DNA from: Amblyomma americanum
Taxonomy: Eukaryota > Arthropoda > Arachnida > Ixodida > Ixodidae
NCBI RefSeq assembly: GCF_052857255.1
Contig: NC_135497.1
Coordinates: 350,626,799-350,690,798 of the forward strand
Direction of reading: 5' to 3'
Length of the DNA: 64,000 nucleotides
Numbering within the stretch: the stretch's first letter is position 1; every line of letters starts with the position of its first letter. The notes beneath the pieces were generated by a model. The model worked only from the letters and a program-made list of their open reading frames with translations. It made no database searches and had not been told where the DNA came from. Positions 24,110 through 34,961 of the stretch are shown piece after piece. The position numbers and the translations under genes were made by a program.

Positions 24110-24262
24110 AGGACCGGATGCTGATCGCGGCCACGTCATTTTGACGGAAACGAAATGGAGAAGCATTCTCACAGTGTGCAATGTCAGTGCATTTTAAAGA
24201 ACTTCGGATGATCCATCTTAATCCGTGTTGCTCCGCTACGCCATCCTTCACAGTCCATGTGC
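24110..24262 (+). mobile_element. decayed SINE
   Basis: Core words survive in order: CGAAATGGAGAAGCATTC, GTGCAATGTCAGTGCATTTTAAAGA and CTACGCCATCCTTCACAG. No terminal duplication is visible. Confidence 0.5.
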
Positions 24263-24367
24263 AGTTTCAGGATGTTAACCTCACATATATTTAGACAGCT
24301 TTTCCTTCACTTAAAATATTCAACAAGTAACAGAGAAGAAAAACAAAAACAAAACAAAATCACTATA

Positions 24368-24616
24368 CTATATGAGCCGCCGCGGTGGCTCAGTGGCCAT
24401 GGCGCTCGGCTGCTGACCCGGAAGACGCGGGTTCGATCCCGGCTGCGGCGGTCGAATTTCGATGGAGGATAAATTCTAGAAGCCCGTGTGCTGTGCGACG
24501 TCAGTGCACGTTAAAGAACCCCGCTTGGTTGAAATTTCCGGAGCCCTTCAATACGGCGCCCCTCATAGCCTGAGTTGGTTTGCGACGTTAAACCCTCATA
24601 AAACCAAGCCGAACCA
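24368..24616 (+). mobile_element. tRNA-headed SINE, type B
   Basis: Complete element: CCGCCGCGGTGGCTCAGTGG head, GGTTCGATCCC B box, core CAGTGCACGTTAAAGAACCCC, tail GACGTTAAACCCTCATAAAA. Imperfect flanking duplications AAAATCACTATA and AAAATCTCTATA differ at one base. Confidence 0.9.
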
Positions 24617-24619
24617 AAA

Positions 24620-25630
24620 TCTCTATATATCAGTCCACTGCAACCAAAAGTATTGCAAGCAAATAGGTACCCTATGTAGTTTCATGCTTCACATTACCTT
24701 TTGAGTTGCGGAGCAGCGTCAGGTACCGTTCGCAGAATCGCGCACAGGTGTCGTAGTGATGCCTATGTCAGTAAAATCGCAAGGACATCGGCATGTTGTA
24801 AAGATAATGTAGATAATGTAATACAGCGTACAGGATTGAGCCAGAAGCACATGCCATGACACAGTAGAGGACAGAGGTCACCCATAGCAACCAATGAAGC
24901 TTGCTATATCAGTGCACGGTTAGGAGATCTGAACAATGCTTAACAGCATAACGCAGTACATGCGTAAAATTAAACAGGGCACGGGATACGCTCAAATTGA
25001 TCACGTCACCAGAAGAGTTACTTTTTTTCGTGATATTTAATCATGGGTCGGTTGCGAGTCGCGTAATAAACGAGACAGCGCGCCCGAATTGCGCAGGAAT
25101 GAAAAAATTAATGTGGATTACCTCAGCTGATCCAGGATATACAAAACGAAACATTTCTGCGTTCACTGTGTCCATTGGCGTTGGCGTTGACAATGTTCTA
25201 GACGGCGATGGCTTTGAGCAAAGGAACGGCGCATAACTGCTTCCCTGGATATGTGGGCGACTGATTCGTGCTTTGATTCGTGGTGAGAGAGAGATGTGGA
25301 ATGAATGAATGAATGAGCGCTGACAGCGTTGTGGCTGACATGCGGTCCTGCAGCAATAGCTGGGCCGTAGCGTTCATTTGGTTTTCAATCTGTTGCGAAC
25401 AACCGTTAACTGCATGCGACCTCCCACTGTGGCGGGAAGGGCGCGCTGCCTATCCAGTGCGCGGAACGCAATCAAATCAGGCTCATGACACCAACGCCAT
25501 GTACATAAAAGCGAGATTGAGGTCTCCACTGACCCAAGGAGCCGGTTGTGCGCCTTTACTTTGGTGAAAATGAACAGCCTTTGCAAAGTTGTCAACGCAA
25601 ATTAATTCTAAGAACGCCGTCGGCTCACTT
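24620..25630. other. no gene recognised; short GAAT microsatellite
   Basis: Only short ORFs. A small GAAT repeat lies at about 25299-25316. The stretch 25515-25563 (GATTGAGGT, GGAGCCGGTT, GCGCCTT) recurs at 53357-53396, so it belongs to a further repeat family. Confidence 0.45.
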
Positions 25631-25635
25631 GTTTT

Positions 25636-25745
25636 GTTTGGTTTTTGAGGAAAGGAAATGAGACAGTAACAGTCTCACATACCTCGGTGGACACCCGAAC
25701 CGCGCCGTAAAGGAAGGGATAAAGGAGGGAGGGAAAGAAGAACAA
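25636..25745 (-). mobile_element. SINE type A, 3' part only
   Basis: Reverse-strand tail: GGTTTTTGAGGAAAGGAAATG, CAGTCTCACATA, GGTGGACACCCGAACCGCG and the GGGATAAAGGAGGGAGGG purine block. Head and core are missing. Confidence 0.75.
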
Positions 25746-25759
25746 GAAAACTGGAAACT

Positions 25760-26980
25760 GACCGTTGCATTTTGACGAAAGGCGCGGCGCTGCGCAGTGG
25801 CGGAACACCTGTGGCTCAGTGTGACTAGGGAGCGAGAGAGAGAGAAAAGGCGACGGAGTCGGCGGCGGCCACCTGCGCCGTGCGTGACGTCACTCGTGCT
25901 CCGACATACGCCGGCTCGCGCGATGCGCGGTTATGACTAGCGTAGTGAAACTTTTCGCTTCAAAAATTCATAATTTCTAAAGCTAAACTTGCCTCTGAGA
26001 TTAATAGCATGCTTGCCCGATTATGAATTCAATCCGTAAAGCCTCCGTTTAGCGGCACATTCATGTATGTAGGGTCTCTGAGAGAGGCGCATAAGCAAAT
26101 GGTCAGCGAACAGCAGCAACAAGGCAGTGGCAAGCAGCGAACTAGCGGGAGAAGCCCCGTCGCGTCTTCGCAAGAGCGTCGACAGGCGGCGCAGCCAGAG
26201 CTGCGGTCTTTCGAAAATTTTGCACGCTTGATAGTGTACGCATATAGCCAGCCGTTCGCTAACAGTTGCTTCGTGTTTTGAAGACGACTTTGACAAAGCA
26301 TTCAACGTCATTTCGAAGCTATCTTTTCTCACCGGGCTCAATATTCGACTGCGAGTGTTACTGCGAGTTGCACGATCGTTCGCGTATTCGGCGCCGCTCT
26401 TCGGAATGTGACCCCCGTATTACGCATATTGCGTGGACTGCGAGGAAGCGATGACCGGCCGACACGCCAACCGTTGCAGAAGTGCCTTTATTTTAAACAA
26501 GGTCCGCGAAGGGCGCGCGACGTTGGCATGAAGGAGCTCCTTCTAGATTTGAGTTGCTTCCACATGAATCATCCACATGCAGAGGAGCTTTAACATTCAT
26601 ACCCAGCCACACTTGCTGTTAAAATCTACGAAGAACTCAATAATAAGCCACTCAGGCTCAGCACTAACTTAGACAAGAAGGCTGCCAGGAGTTACTTTCA
26701 GTAGATTTGCACTTTGTCATAACAAGGCACTGATGTTTCAGTGTCCCCTTTATAGGGACTAACTATAGCACATAATGATATACCTGCATGCGACATACTT
26801 CTCTTCATATTATTTTTTGCACTGTTGTAGTCTCACTTTTTACTACACTCCTTCCTAAACCTTAACAGGCAACAGCAGCACACGCGGCAATGGTCGAGTT
26901 GCGCAGAATAACAACGTGGTATGATCAGGGAAAAAAAGGTATCGGAGCCAAGCGGCATCTTTTTTTTTCCGCTAATATCA
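25760..26980. other. nothing recognised
   Basis: Short overlapping ORFs only. No domain, SINE body or repeat array seen. Confidence 0.4.
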
Positions 26981-26995
26981 CAACCATGCGGCATA

Positions 26996-27309
26996 CCTGC
27001 CGCGGTGGCTCAGTGGTTAGGGTGCTCGACTACTGATCCGGAGTTCCCGGGTTCGAACCCGACCGCCGCGGCTGTGTTTTTTATGGAGGAAAAATGCCAA
27101 TGCGCCCGTGTGCTGTGCGATATCAGTGCATGTTAAAGATCCCCAGGTGGTCGAAATTATTCCAGAGCCCTCTATTATGGCACCGCTTCCTTCTTGCACT
27201 CCGTCCCTCATCCCTTCCCTTGCGGCGCGGTTCAGTTGACAACGATATATGAGACAGATACTGCGCCATATCCTCTCCTCAAAAACCAATTATTATTATT
27301 ATTATTATT
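26996..27309 (+). mobile_element. tRNA-headed SINE, type A (ATT tail), full length
   Basis: Head GCCGCGGTGGCTCAGTGG with anticodon region CTCGACTACTGATCCGG, B box GGTTCGAACCC, core GTGCTGTGCGATATCAGTGC, pyrimidine block, GATATATGAGACAGATACTG and an ATT-repeat tail. The 11-base duplication CATGCGGCATA stands at 26985-26995 and 27310-27320. Confidence 0.95.
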
Positions 27310-27324
27310 CATGCGGCATAACTC

Positions 27325-30300
27325 ACAAGCATGTGTTATGACTTGCTCTACAGTGAAGCTTACATCAAATGCAAAATTTGATCACACACGCAGACAAGGT
27401 CATTAACGTAGCTATTGGCAGCAGAGTACAAACATAGTCTTTGCGCTACCACTGGAGCTGCGCTTCATGCATTATGCCTTCACTTCGAGTCTACGTAGAC
27501 GTCCATATTATTTTTCAATTTTCATTTTTTACAGAAGCGTTCTTCTGCCTCAACCAGAGCATCATTATAATGAGCTTGCGCTGAGAAGGAATTTTGTTGT
27601 TTTTCCATGAGTTAGCATACCCACGTAGACACTATGCATGGAATATTTTTATTATAAACGACCGAAGAATGACACACATGTTTTCACTTCAAACAGCTGT
27701 GCCAATTACATCATCACCGTTTTCCAGTTTTCAGCAGGGAGGGAACAGTACCATTAAGTATCAATGATGTCATTCGCGCTACACCAGAGTTGACAAGGAA
27801 ATTACACTATCGTTTACGGTAAGTGCGAACCGGCTTTTATTGTTGAAAAATGAACTGCCGTCTTCTGGCACTCACCTATCTCAGCCGTTCCATCCACTAC
27901 TTCGCAGCAATCACACAGATCCACTTTCAAACGATGTCACCCTTATTAATGCCCATTGCAGAAAATGCATACCAATCTGCACCAGCAGTATTCATACAAC
28001 GATGGTGAACATCTATGCACAATGAAACCTCAAGTGAATGAATTACAGCTACAGAGTACACAGAGCAACTGGATTTTAAAACAGTAAGCTAAATATGCAA
28101 AGGAGAAATGAAACGTGGGTGGCAATAAAGCGATATGGGCTTTCATCAAGCCGCATGAAGCCTTTTTGACAGCATAGGTCATTCTTCAGTTATGAAACCA
28201 AACCAAAGCCTACCTATACAACTTGCGTGATTGACATTAGGTTCCAGAAAATGTTTAACCAATAAACACGCATTCATTCTGGTTCTGTTTCACTCTATAC
28301 TGTACCGATTTAACTCTTATGCGAAGTATGACCCTAATTAAAAACTTTTGTACATTAGGACAAATTTGTGTAGTATTTGCCGTTGTGGATGCACACTATA
28401 ACAAGTAGCAGGATGGTGAGTGACGTTTTATTACATTATGAACCATCTGTGTGAATGCGAATGTCAACTAGGAATGCCCAGCACCTTACCTTACGTAGGA
28501 ACTGACATGAATTGTGCCATTTCATCAATCGTCTTTCAATGCCTGGAAAGCAGTAGTCTCAAAATGCACACTGATACAGCAAAAGTAATCGTAACTGCAC
28601 AAGGCGAATTGGCCTCTTTTATATGTTAAGGCGAGCTGCGTCACCTCCCTGCCGTTCAAGTCATGCGCTTCCTAAGAAATTTTGTGGCTTCGCTGGGCAC
28701 ATGATCTCTAAACCATCTCTGTGCCCCCACAGCGCTTACATGAGAAACAGACAATGCCACTAGTACAGCACCCTTGAAGTGATACCTGTCTTGTACGCCT
28801 CAAGACTATAGACCTCCTTCACCCCGCGACGTCACCAAGATGCGGTGGCGCTTATGTTAGCAGCGACTTTCGCATGGTAGGCAAAACAGGTTCCGCTTGC
28901 CCTTGTCTACCGCAGCTACCGGCGGTGCTTCAAGCCTGTGCTCTGCAGAAGCAGCATGTATTGACCAGCTGCGTGACTGCTGGATCCGGGTAGTAGCATA
29001 AAAAAAATTAAATTAGCCTCGATAGGTTTCTTGCACATAAATTCCGCATTCGTAAACTAACTTACAGGCATTGGGCCACGGTAGTAAAGCGCGAAGTCTG
29101 GGAGTCGATAGGCACTGCCACTCAATGCACTTAATAGCATGCAAGTTACTGTGTTTATTAACTGTAACATCACGATAGTAGGTTGATAATTGCTCAAGGG
29201 AACAAAAAAGACTTGTGTAGCTGCACGCGTACTTATCACCTTGAGCCGGAGTGCACGGGGCGCCGGCAGGTTCACTCACCCCCAAGGAAGGCGTTCTTTT
29301 TTAATATCACAGCGTGTTTTAATGGTGCGTTTTATTACATCTAATATTAACTCTAAACTGTTTCTTGATATGGACGACGTAATTATTTTATTCGAGTAGA
29401 AAGAATTAGGTCTGGTAAGCTGTGTCAATTTTGCGCGGTCGCATTGGTGTGCTTAGAATAGCGTACCTTGAGTGTGCTAAACGCCATATGCTTTTTCATG
29501 GCATCAGGCATGTGTCATGCTTCATGAGGTAGTACATGATCGCGAAGGCTGTGTGGAAAGAAGCAGCCGCACGTGTACTACTAACAGACACGTGGCGAGT
29601 TTGAGAGGGGACGCGGCAATGAAAAGTGTTTTCGTTATTTATGCATGCGATATGTAACTAAACTTGGTGTAAATATGAAATTCCTACTCTAGCTTCAGTC
29701 ATTCCTTTTATTTATAGCTATACCTGGTGCAGTTCTGGGTAATTATAATTAGCACCCTGGTCAAGTCACCCCAAGGTCTTAAATATTTGAGTAGATAGTG
29801 TGCAGTTTTTTTTTTTATTCCAGCTTGTACACAAAGCCCTGTTCTGTATGATGACGCGATTAGTTCTTTTTCTAGATGGTCAGTACTTATGCATGCATGG
29901 TTACATGAAAACCTTTCTTACAAAAAATAACTAACTCAGAACTGCACGTGTAGGAAAAAAAATCGAGAGATTTATTACGCTCCTCAACATCTCAGGAATA
30001 GTTTTTCGACAAATGGAATCATTTTATTTTCATGCGAATTACGAAGGTGAGTGATGCCAGTTGCAGGAAATGTGACATGTCACAAAACGAACCTTTGAGT
30101 TTATTCCCTCGTTTATGGCCTCTTCGCTTTCGCTTTGGTCAAAGAAATGCGGCACTGAAATCAAAGAAATTACCTCACAATTTTCGACGACCTTACACCT
30201 AAAAAGCGTAATTTATAAATTTGTACTCAATATTTTGCTATAATATTTCGTCACGAAACAATACTCCAGAGCTAGGAAAGAATATAATCTAGAAATCAAA

Positions 30301-31240
30301 AATTTTCACCAAATCTACCAGTTTAACCAGGGGAGAGGTCGGCCTGGGGGGTGCGTGGTCATGCGGCTAAAAACAGCGCTAAGCGAGAAAGAGGAGATCG
30401 GGGACACGACGCTGTCCCCACTTTTCGCACAGCGCGACACGTGTGTCAGACGGTGAGCGCACGCCTGCTACGGCGAAGTAACGCCAGCCCCTCACTACTG
30501 TCCCGAAATAAAATCATTCCGGCTAGTGCGGAGTGTCAAAACTTATTTTATTTAATGCCTAGCGTATAAACCAACGGCAGGAATGCTTTCTAAATGTTTA
30601 CTACTAATCATATATGCAATACACAGTGGCAAACTATTCCTCTGAATACGCCGCACGTGGCCAACGCGAGCTCGTTTACTTTGAAAAATTACTAAGTTGG
30701 AAGTATCAACCACTGCTGTGATTCGCAGAAACAGGAAATGCGCCTACAACCCTTGAAAACCCGCGCTGAACACCTATCCGCAACGCCACATCGCGAACTT
30801 TTGCCTAAAACGAGCCAGCTAGCGACTGCAGCGCCACCTCGTTTGTTTACAAACATGCAGGAGGTCTATAGGCTCTATTTCTAGCCATTTTTGTATGAAA
30901 CAGATACACTGTCATCTCTCATGGTTCAAGCAACCATGGCTAAGGTGCAGATAGGTTTCGCTTGTCAGGATTTGAGTAAGGAATGAATACTAAATGTATG
31001 ATGTAAATTTTGGCTGAAGGGTATTTGCACAGGGTAAATATGTATCAGCAATACTTGAAGTGATGGGGCCCTTTTGATATGAGCTACTCTAGAAGACGTT
31101 GTGTGCCGCAGACTCGATTTCGCTCTTACCACTGTTTGTGTGCTATATATTTCACATACATGCCTTGGGATGTCTTCTAGCCTTTTCTGCATGAGCTCTT
31201 AAGCTTGGTGCCTAGGCCCCTCCCATGAAGGAGCTGAGCA
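27325..31240. other. long stretch without a recognised gene
   Basis: No domain or complete mobile element seen. Around 30815-30875 lies a short repeat (GCGCCACCTCGTTTGTTTACAA) that returns inverted at about 44226-44270. The word for 'AGGAGGTCTATAG' occurs at about 30858 and, inverted, at about 28808, hinting at small dispersed elements. Confidence 0.4.
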
Positions 31241-31246
31241 GTGTTG

Positions 31247-31418
31247 AGAAATATTTTAAGCTACACAGTTGAAAAAAAAACGCGGCGCGGTTCAGGTGTC
31301 CAACGATATATGAGACAGAGACTGCGCCATTTCCTTTCCCTAAAACCCAATTATTATTATTAATTTTCACTGTTCTGATGGTGTTTTTTTTTTCAACTGT
31401 GTAGCTTAAAATATTTCT
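31247..31418. repeat. perfect 34-base inverted repeat around a SINE scrap
   Basis: Left arm 31247-31280 (AGAAATATTTTAAGCTACAC and on), right arm 31385-31418, exact reverse complements. The 104-base loop holds a plus-strand SINE type A tail (GGCGCGGTTCAGGTGTCCAA to the ATT repeat, about 31281-31362). Confidence 0.9.
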
Positions 31419-31467
31419 CTAGATGTAAACGAAGGAGCGCTATCATTTGCATAAATTGAAAAACATT

Positions 31468-31769
31468 TTTTTTAGGAAAGTAAATGGCGCTGTATCTCTA
31501 ACATCTCGGCAGACACCTGAACCGCGCCGTAAAAGAAAGAATAAAAGAGGGAGTGAAAGAAGAAGGGAAGAAAGAGGTGCCGCAGTGGAGGGGCTCCGGA
31601 ATAATTTTGACCACACTGGGGATCTTTAACGTGTACTGACATCGCGCAGCACACGGGCGCCTTTGCGTTTTCGCCTCCATCGAAACGCTGCCGCCGCGGT
31701 CGGATCCGAAACCGGGAACTTCGGATCAGTAGTCGAGCGCCCTAACCACTGAGCCACCGCAGCGGGTGC
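31468..31769 (-). mobile_element. tRNA-headed SINE, type A, nearly full length
   Basis: Minus-strand order: head next to 31769 (GAGCCACCGC, CGAGCGCCCTAACCACT), then core (GATCTTTAACGTG), purine block (AAAGAGGGAGTGAAAGAAG) and the tail at 31468. The B box is slightly altered (GGATCCGAAACC). No clear flanking duplication. Confidence 0.9.
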
Positions 31770-31788
31770 TGAAATTGCATAACCGTTT

Positions 31789-31902
31789 TACACGCTCTGA
31801 TTCTTTCCCGAGGCTGTCTTCAATAATTTTATTTTTATGCAGAAATTGCATAAAAATAAATTTATCAGCGAATACAGCCTCGGGAAAGAATCAGAGCGTG
31901 TA
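31789..31902. repeat. 114-base hairpin with perfect 29-base outer arms
   Basis: Left arm 31789-31817 and right arm 31874-31902 are exact reverse complements (TACACGCTCTGATTCTTTCC and on). The inner part also pairs imperfectly, including ATTTTTATGCA against TGCATAAAAAT, so almost the whole unit folds back. It lies directly beside the head of the SINE at 31468-31769. Confidence 0.88.
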
Positions 31903-32325
31903 ACTTCAGAAACTAAAACAACGTACTATGCCCCCGATTGCCCATGATGACATCAATCGACTTTTGCTTCTCTAAGCTTCTCTCGCGTGTATTTCGACGT
32001 ATGTCGTTGAAGTATATAGCATGTGACAACCTGTTTACTGGTGGGCTTCTGAGCAGAATGCCTGCGCATAAGCGACAGCTCCCGAGGCCCTCGCTCGTGA
32101 ACGAGTTTATGGTGTCCGCTAGCTGTGATGGATACACAAACAAAATTGGGGAGGACGCTTAAGCTTCGCCGTTAAGAGCAGGACGCCACGGCGTGGTGCA
32201 GCAATAATAAGGAATCCACGGAATTCCATCGTCCTTCGGTGCGACCCTTGGCCCGGACAATTTAAGGAAAGGAAACATATCTTGGTGGACACCCGAGACG
32301 CGCCGTAAGGCAAGGAAAATGAATG

Positions 32326-32547
32326 GTAATTGGTTTTTGGGGAAAGGAAATCGCGCAGTATCGGTCTCATATATCATTGGACACCTGAACCGCGCCGTAA
32401 GAGAAGGGATAAAGGAGGGAGTGAAAGAAGAAAGGAAGAAAGAGGTGCCGTAGTGGAGGGCTGCTGAATAATTGCGACCACCTGGAGATCTTTAATCTGC
32501 ACTGACATCGCACAGCACACGGGCGCCTTAGCGTTTTGCCTCCATAA
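32326..32547 (-). mobile_element. SINE type A lacking the tRNA head, inside older SINE debris
   Basis: Minus-strand tail (TTGGTTTTTGGGGAAAGG, CATATATCATTGGACACC), purine block, core and CCTCCATAAA are present; the head is absent. The flanks 32260-32325 and 32560-32690 carry further decayed tails (GGTGGACACCC, CGCGCCGTAAGG), consistent with nested insertion. Confidence 0.82.
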
Positions 32548-32703
32548 ATATCACAAGGGAAATGAAAATAAAAATTTTTAAGGAAAGGTAAGGACGCCTG
32601 ACCCACATATTTCGGTGTACACCCGAACCGGGCCGCAAGAAAAGGAAATTGAAATGAAAATTGGTTTTAAGGAAAAGAAATGACGCCTTTTTCAAAATTC
32701 TCG

Positions 32704-32925
32704 CTAGACACCGTGTGCTGTGCGATGTCAGTCCACGTTGAAGATCCCCAGGTGGTCGAAATTATTCCAGAGTCCCCCACTACTGCACCTCTTTCTTCCT
32801 TTCTTTATTCATTCCCTCCTTTATCTCTTCCCTTACGGCGCAGTTCAGGTGTCCAACGATATATGAGACACATACTGCGCCATTTCCTTACCCCTAAACC
32901 AGTTATTATTATTATTATTACCTCC
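32704..32925 (+). mobile_element. SINE type A, head missing
   Basis: Starts in the core (GTGTGCTGTGCGATGTCAG) and continues through TCTTTCTTCC, GGCGCAGTTCAGGTGTCC and GATATATGAGACACATACTG to an ATT repeat. Another tail scrap follows to about 32986. Confidence 0.85.
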
Positions 32926-33335
32926 CCTACCACGCCGTAAGAGAAGGAAAATGCCTAACCTTAGGGCGCGGTTCAGGCGTGTACCGAAGTGCGCGATTGT
33001 TCACTCACGGCTAAAGACGCCTACGACACCGGCTTTCCTACGACACGAGCTCCTTAACGCTCTCGCGTTAAAAAATGTTATGCAGTACGCGGACTTTTGG
33101 CAAGTATCACCTATCACGTCTTCTTCGTCACGGTGCGCCCTACGTACACGATCTAGGCTTTTACGTCCGCCACCTCCACTTTCTCAACGTTCTCTGAAGG
33201 ATTACCATTTCGGATTTAACGTTAGCGCATGCAAACTCACGCCACTGAGAGAGGTAACCGACACGATCAACTAGACACAAATTTTGTCGGACTACTTCTG
33301 CGAAAATGCACTGTGAACGCTCTATTCACGCACAA

Positions 33336-33572
33336 GGACCGCCGCGGTGGCTGAGTGGTTATGGCGCTCGGCTGCTGGCCCGAAAGACGCGGGTTCGATC
33401 CCGGCCGCGGCGGTCGAATTTCGATGCAGGCGAAATTCTAGAGGCCCGTGTACTATGCGATGTCAGTGCACGTTAAAGAGCCCCAGGTGGTCTAAATTCG
33501 CGGAGCCCTTCACTACGGCGTCTCTCATAGCCTGAGTCGGTTTGGGAAGTTTAACCCCCATGAACCATAACC
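33336..33572 (+). mobile_element. tRNA-headed SINE, type B, full length
   Basis: Head CCGCCGCGGTGGCTGAGTGG, B box GGTTCGATCCC, core GATGTCAGTGCACGTTAAAG, tail CATAGCCTGAGTCGGTTTGG and AACCCCCATGAACCATAA. The 14-base perfect duplication CTATTCACGCACAA stands at 33322-33335 and 33573-33586. Its length and perfection point to a recent insertion. Confidence 0.96.
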
Positions 33573-33589
33573 CTATTCACGCACAACGC

Positions 33590-34600
33590 CGAAATTCTTC
33601 GAAAGGATATTTATCTTTGTGCGTTCGCGTTGCACACATTCACATCCAGACTTGTTTTGCTGCCCTTTCTCCATACAGATAGCTGCATGTTCTTAAACAC
33701 AACATGCCGTAATAGACTCGACGTGATCGCTGCTGATTGCTACCGAGAAGGGTTGCGGCAGCAAACGCGACACACAAGAAACACGACGAATGGAGTCACC
33801 TTTGGCGAGCCTGTCGCTGCTTTCCCCCGAAATATTGGTAGTCTCCAAAGTCCTTGCCTGTAGTAAGGTATAAGTAGGGTGCCAACACGTTTACGCTTGT
33901 TACAGACATCGGCAACACAGGAGCACTTCGACTTTTCCTCGGTAGATTCTGTCAAATCTTACTTCGGTTAGCGCGATTTTTGCGAGGATCAACAGCCACG
34001 CCGTCGCCGCAAATTTTGCCTGATAGTCTCTGGTGGCCTTAAAGAATGTCCAAATTAAGTGCTCAGCGTCAAAAACAAGATTATCTCCCACAAAACAGCG
34101 CGAATTTTGACACAAGTAAGGAACGCTCACACATTCATAAGCGACGAGCTATGCGTGGACCTAAACTCATGCCATGTTGCCAGATTTCACAGCGCCCCCT
34201 GAAGTTGAGTTTGCTCGCGAAAAACGAGACCATGACGGCAGGAAAAAACTTAGCGGAGGCCGTTACGTGACATTTTTTTGAAGCTGGCTACCCCCTCCGT
34301 ACTTGGCCACCGTCTGAGCGCAGCGCAGCATGCTCAGAAAACAATGCAGCAGACGATGTCTCTGCGTCCAGCGTTACTATTGGCTGCGCCGGCTGCCAAA
34401 TAATCCCAGTAGTCCTTGCGAGCGCGCGTGACTTCCGGCACACTGTCTGGCGTGCAGGTCGGATAGCGAGGGCCTCTCAGAGTTTTCCTTCCTCCAAGAG
34501 GGAGGCCGAACTGAAAAGTTATATGCAGGTTGCAAATGAAGTCATCTGGCATTGTAGCTAAAAGAAGCAAATAAGATAGCAGCACAGAAGAAGCAGGAAA
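33590..34600. other. nothing recognised
   Basis: Short overlapping ORFs without recognised domains; no SINE body. Confidence 0.4.
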
Positions 34601-34670
34601 AGTTCAGGCACGAACTTTAATAAAAAACATAATATCAAAGTCACAAAACGCAAAATGCCACTGTCACACA

Positions 34671-34890
34671 ATGAAAAGTCCCAAAAGCGAACTATACCAT
34701 ACACATAAATGCACAAAACACACACAAAGCAAAATGTCAAAATCACGAAAACAAACGCAAAATGTCAATCACACAAGCAAAAGTCCCAAAAGCAAACTAT
34801 ATGATACACATAAATTCAAAAACCACACACAAAGCAAAATGTCAAAATCACAAACGGAAAGGTCCCAAAAGCAAACTGAAACACACACAA
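34671..34890. repeat. irregular tandem repeat downstream of the EB1-like gene
   Basis: The word AGTCCCAAAAGC(G/A)AACT starts near 34677 and 34781, and a variant (GGTCCCAAAAGCAAACTG) near 34861. Between them CACACAAAGCAAAATGTCAA recurs. Units are about 80-105 bases. On the minus strand this lies 70-290 bases past the stop codon, so it may be part of the 3' UTR. Confidence 0.65.
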
Positions 34891-34961
34891 ATATGCGCAA
34901 ACTCCACAGAAAGTACACAAGAAAGCCCAGTTTGCACTGCAGTTTGCGTGCAAAACCCTTC

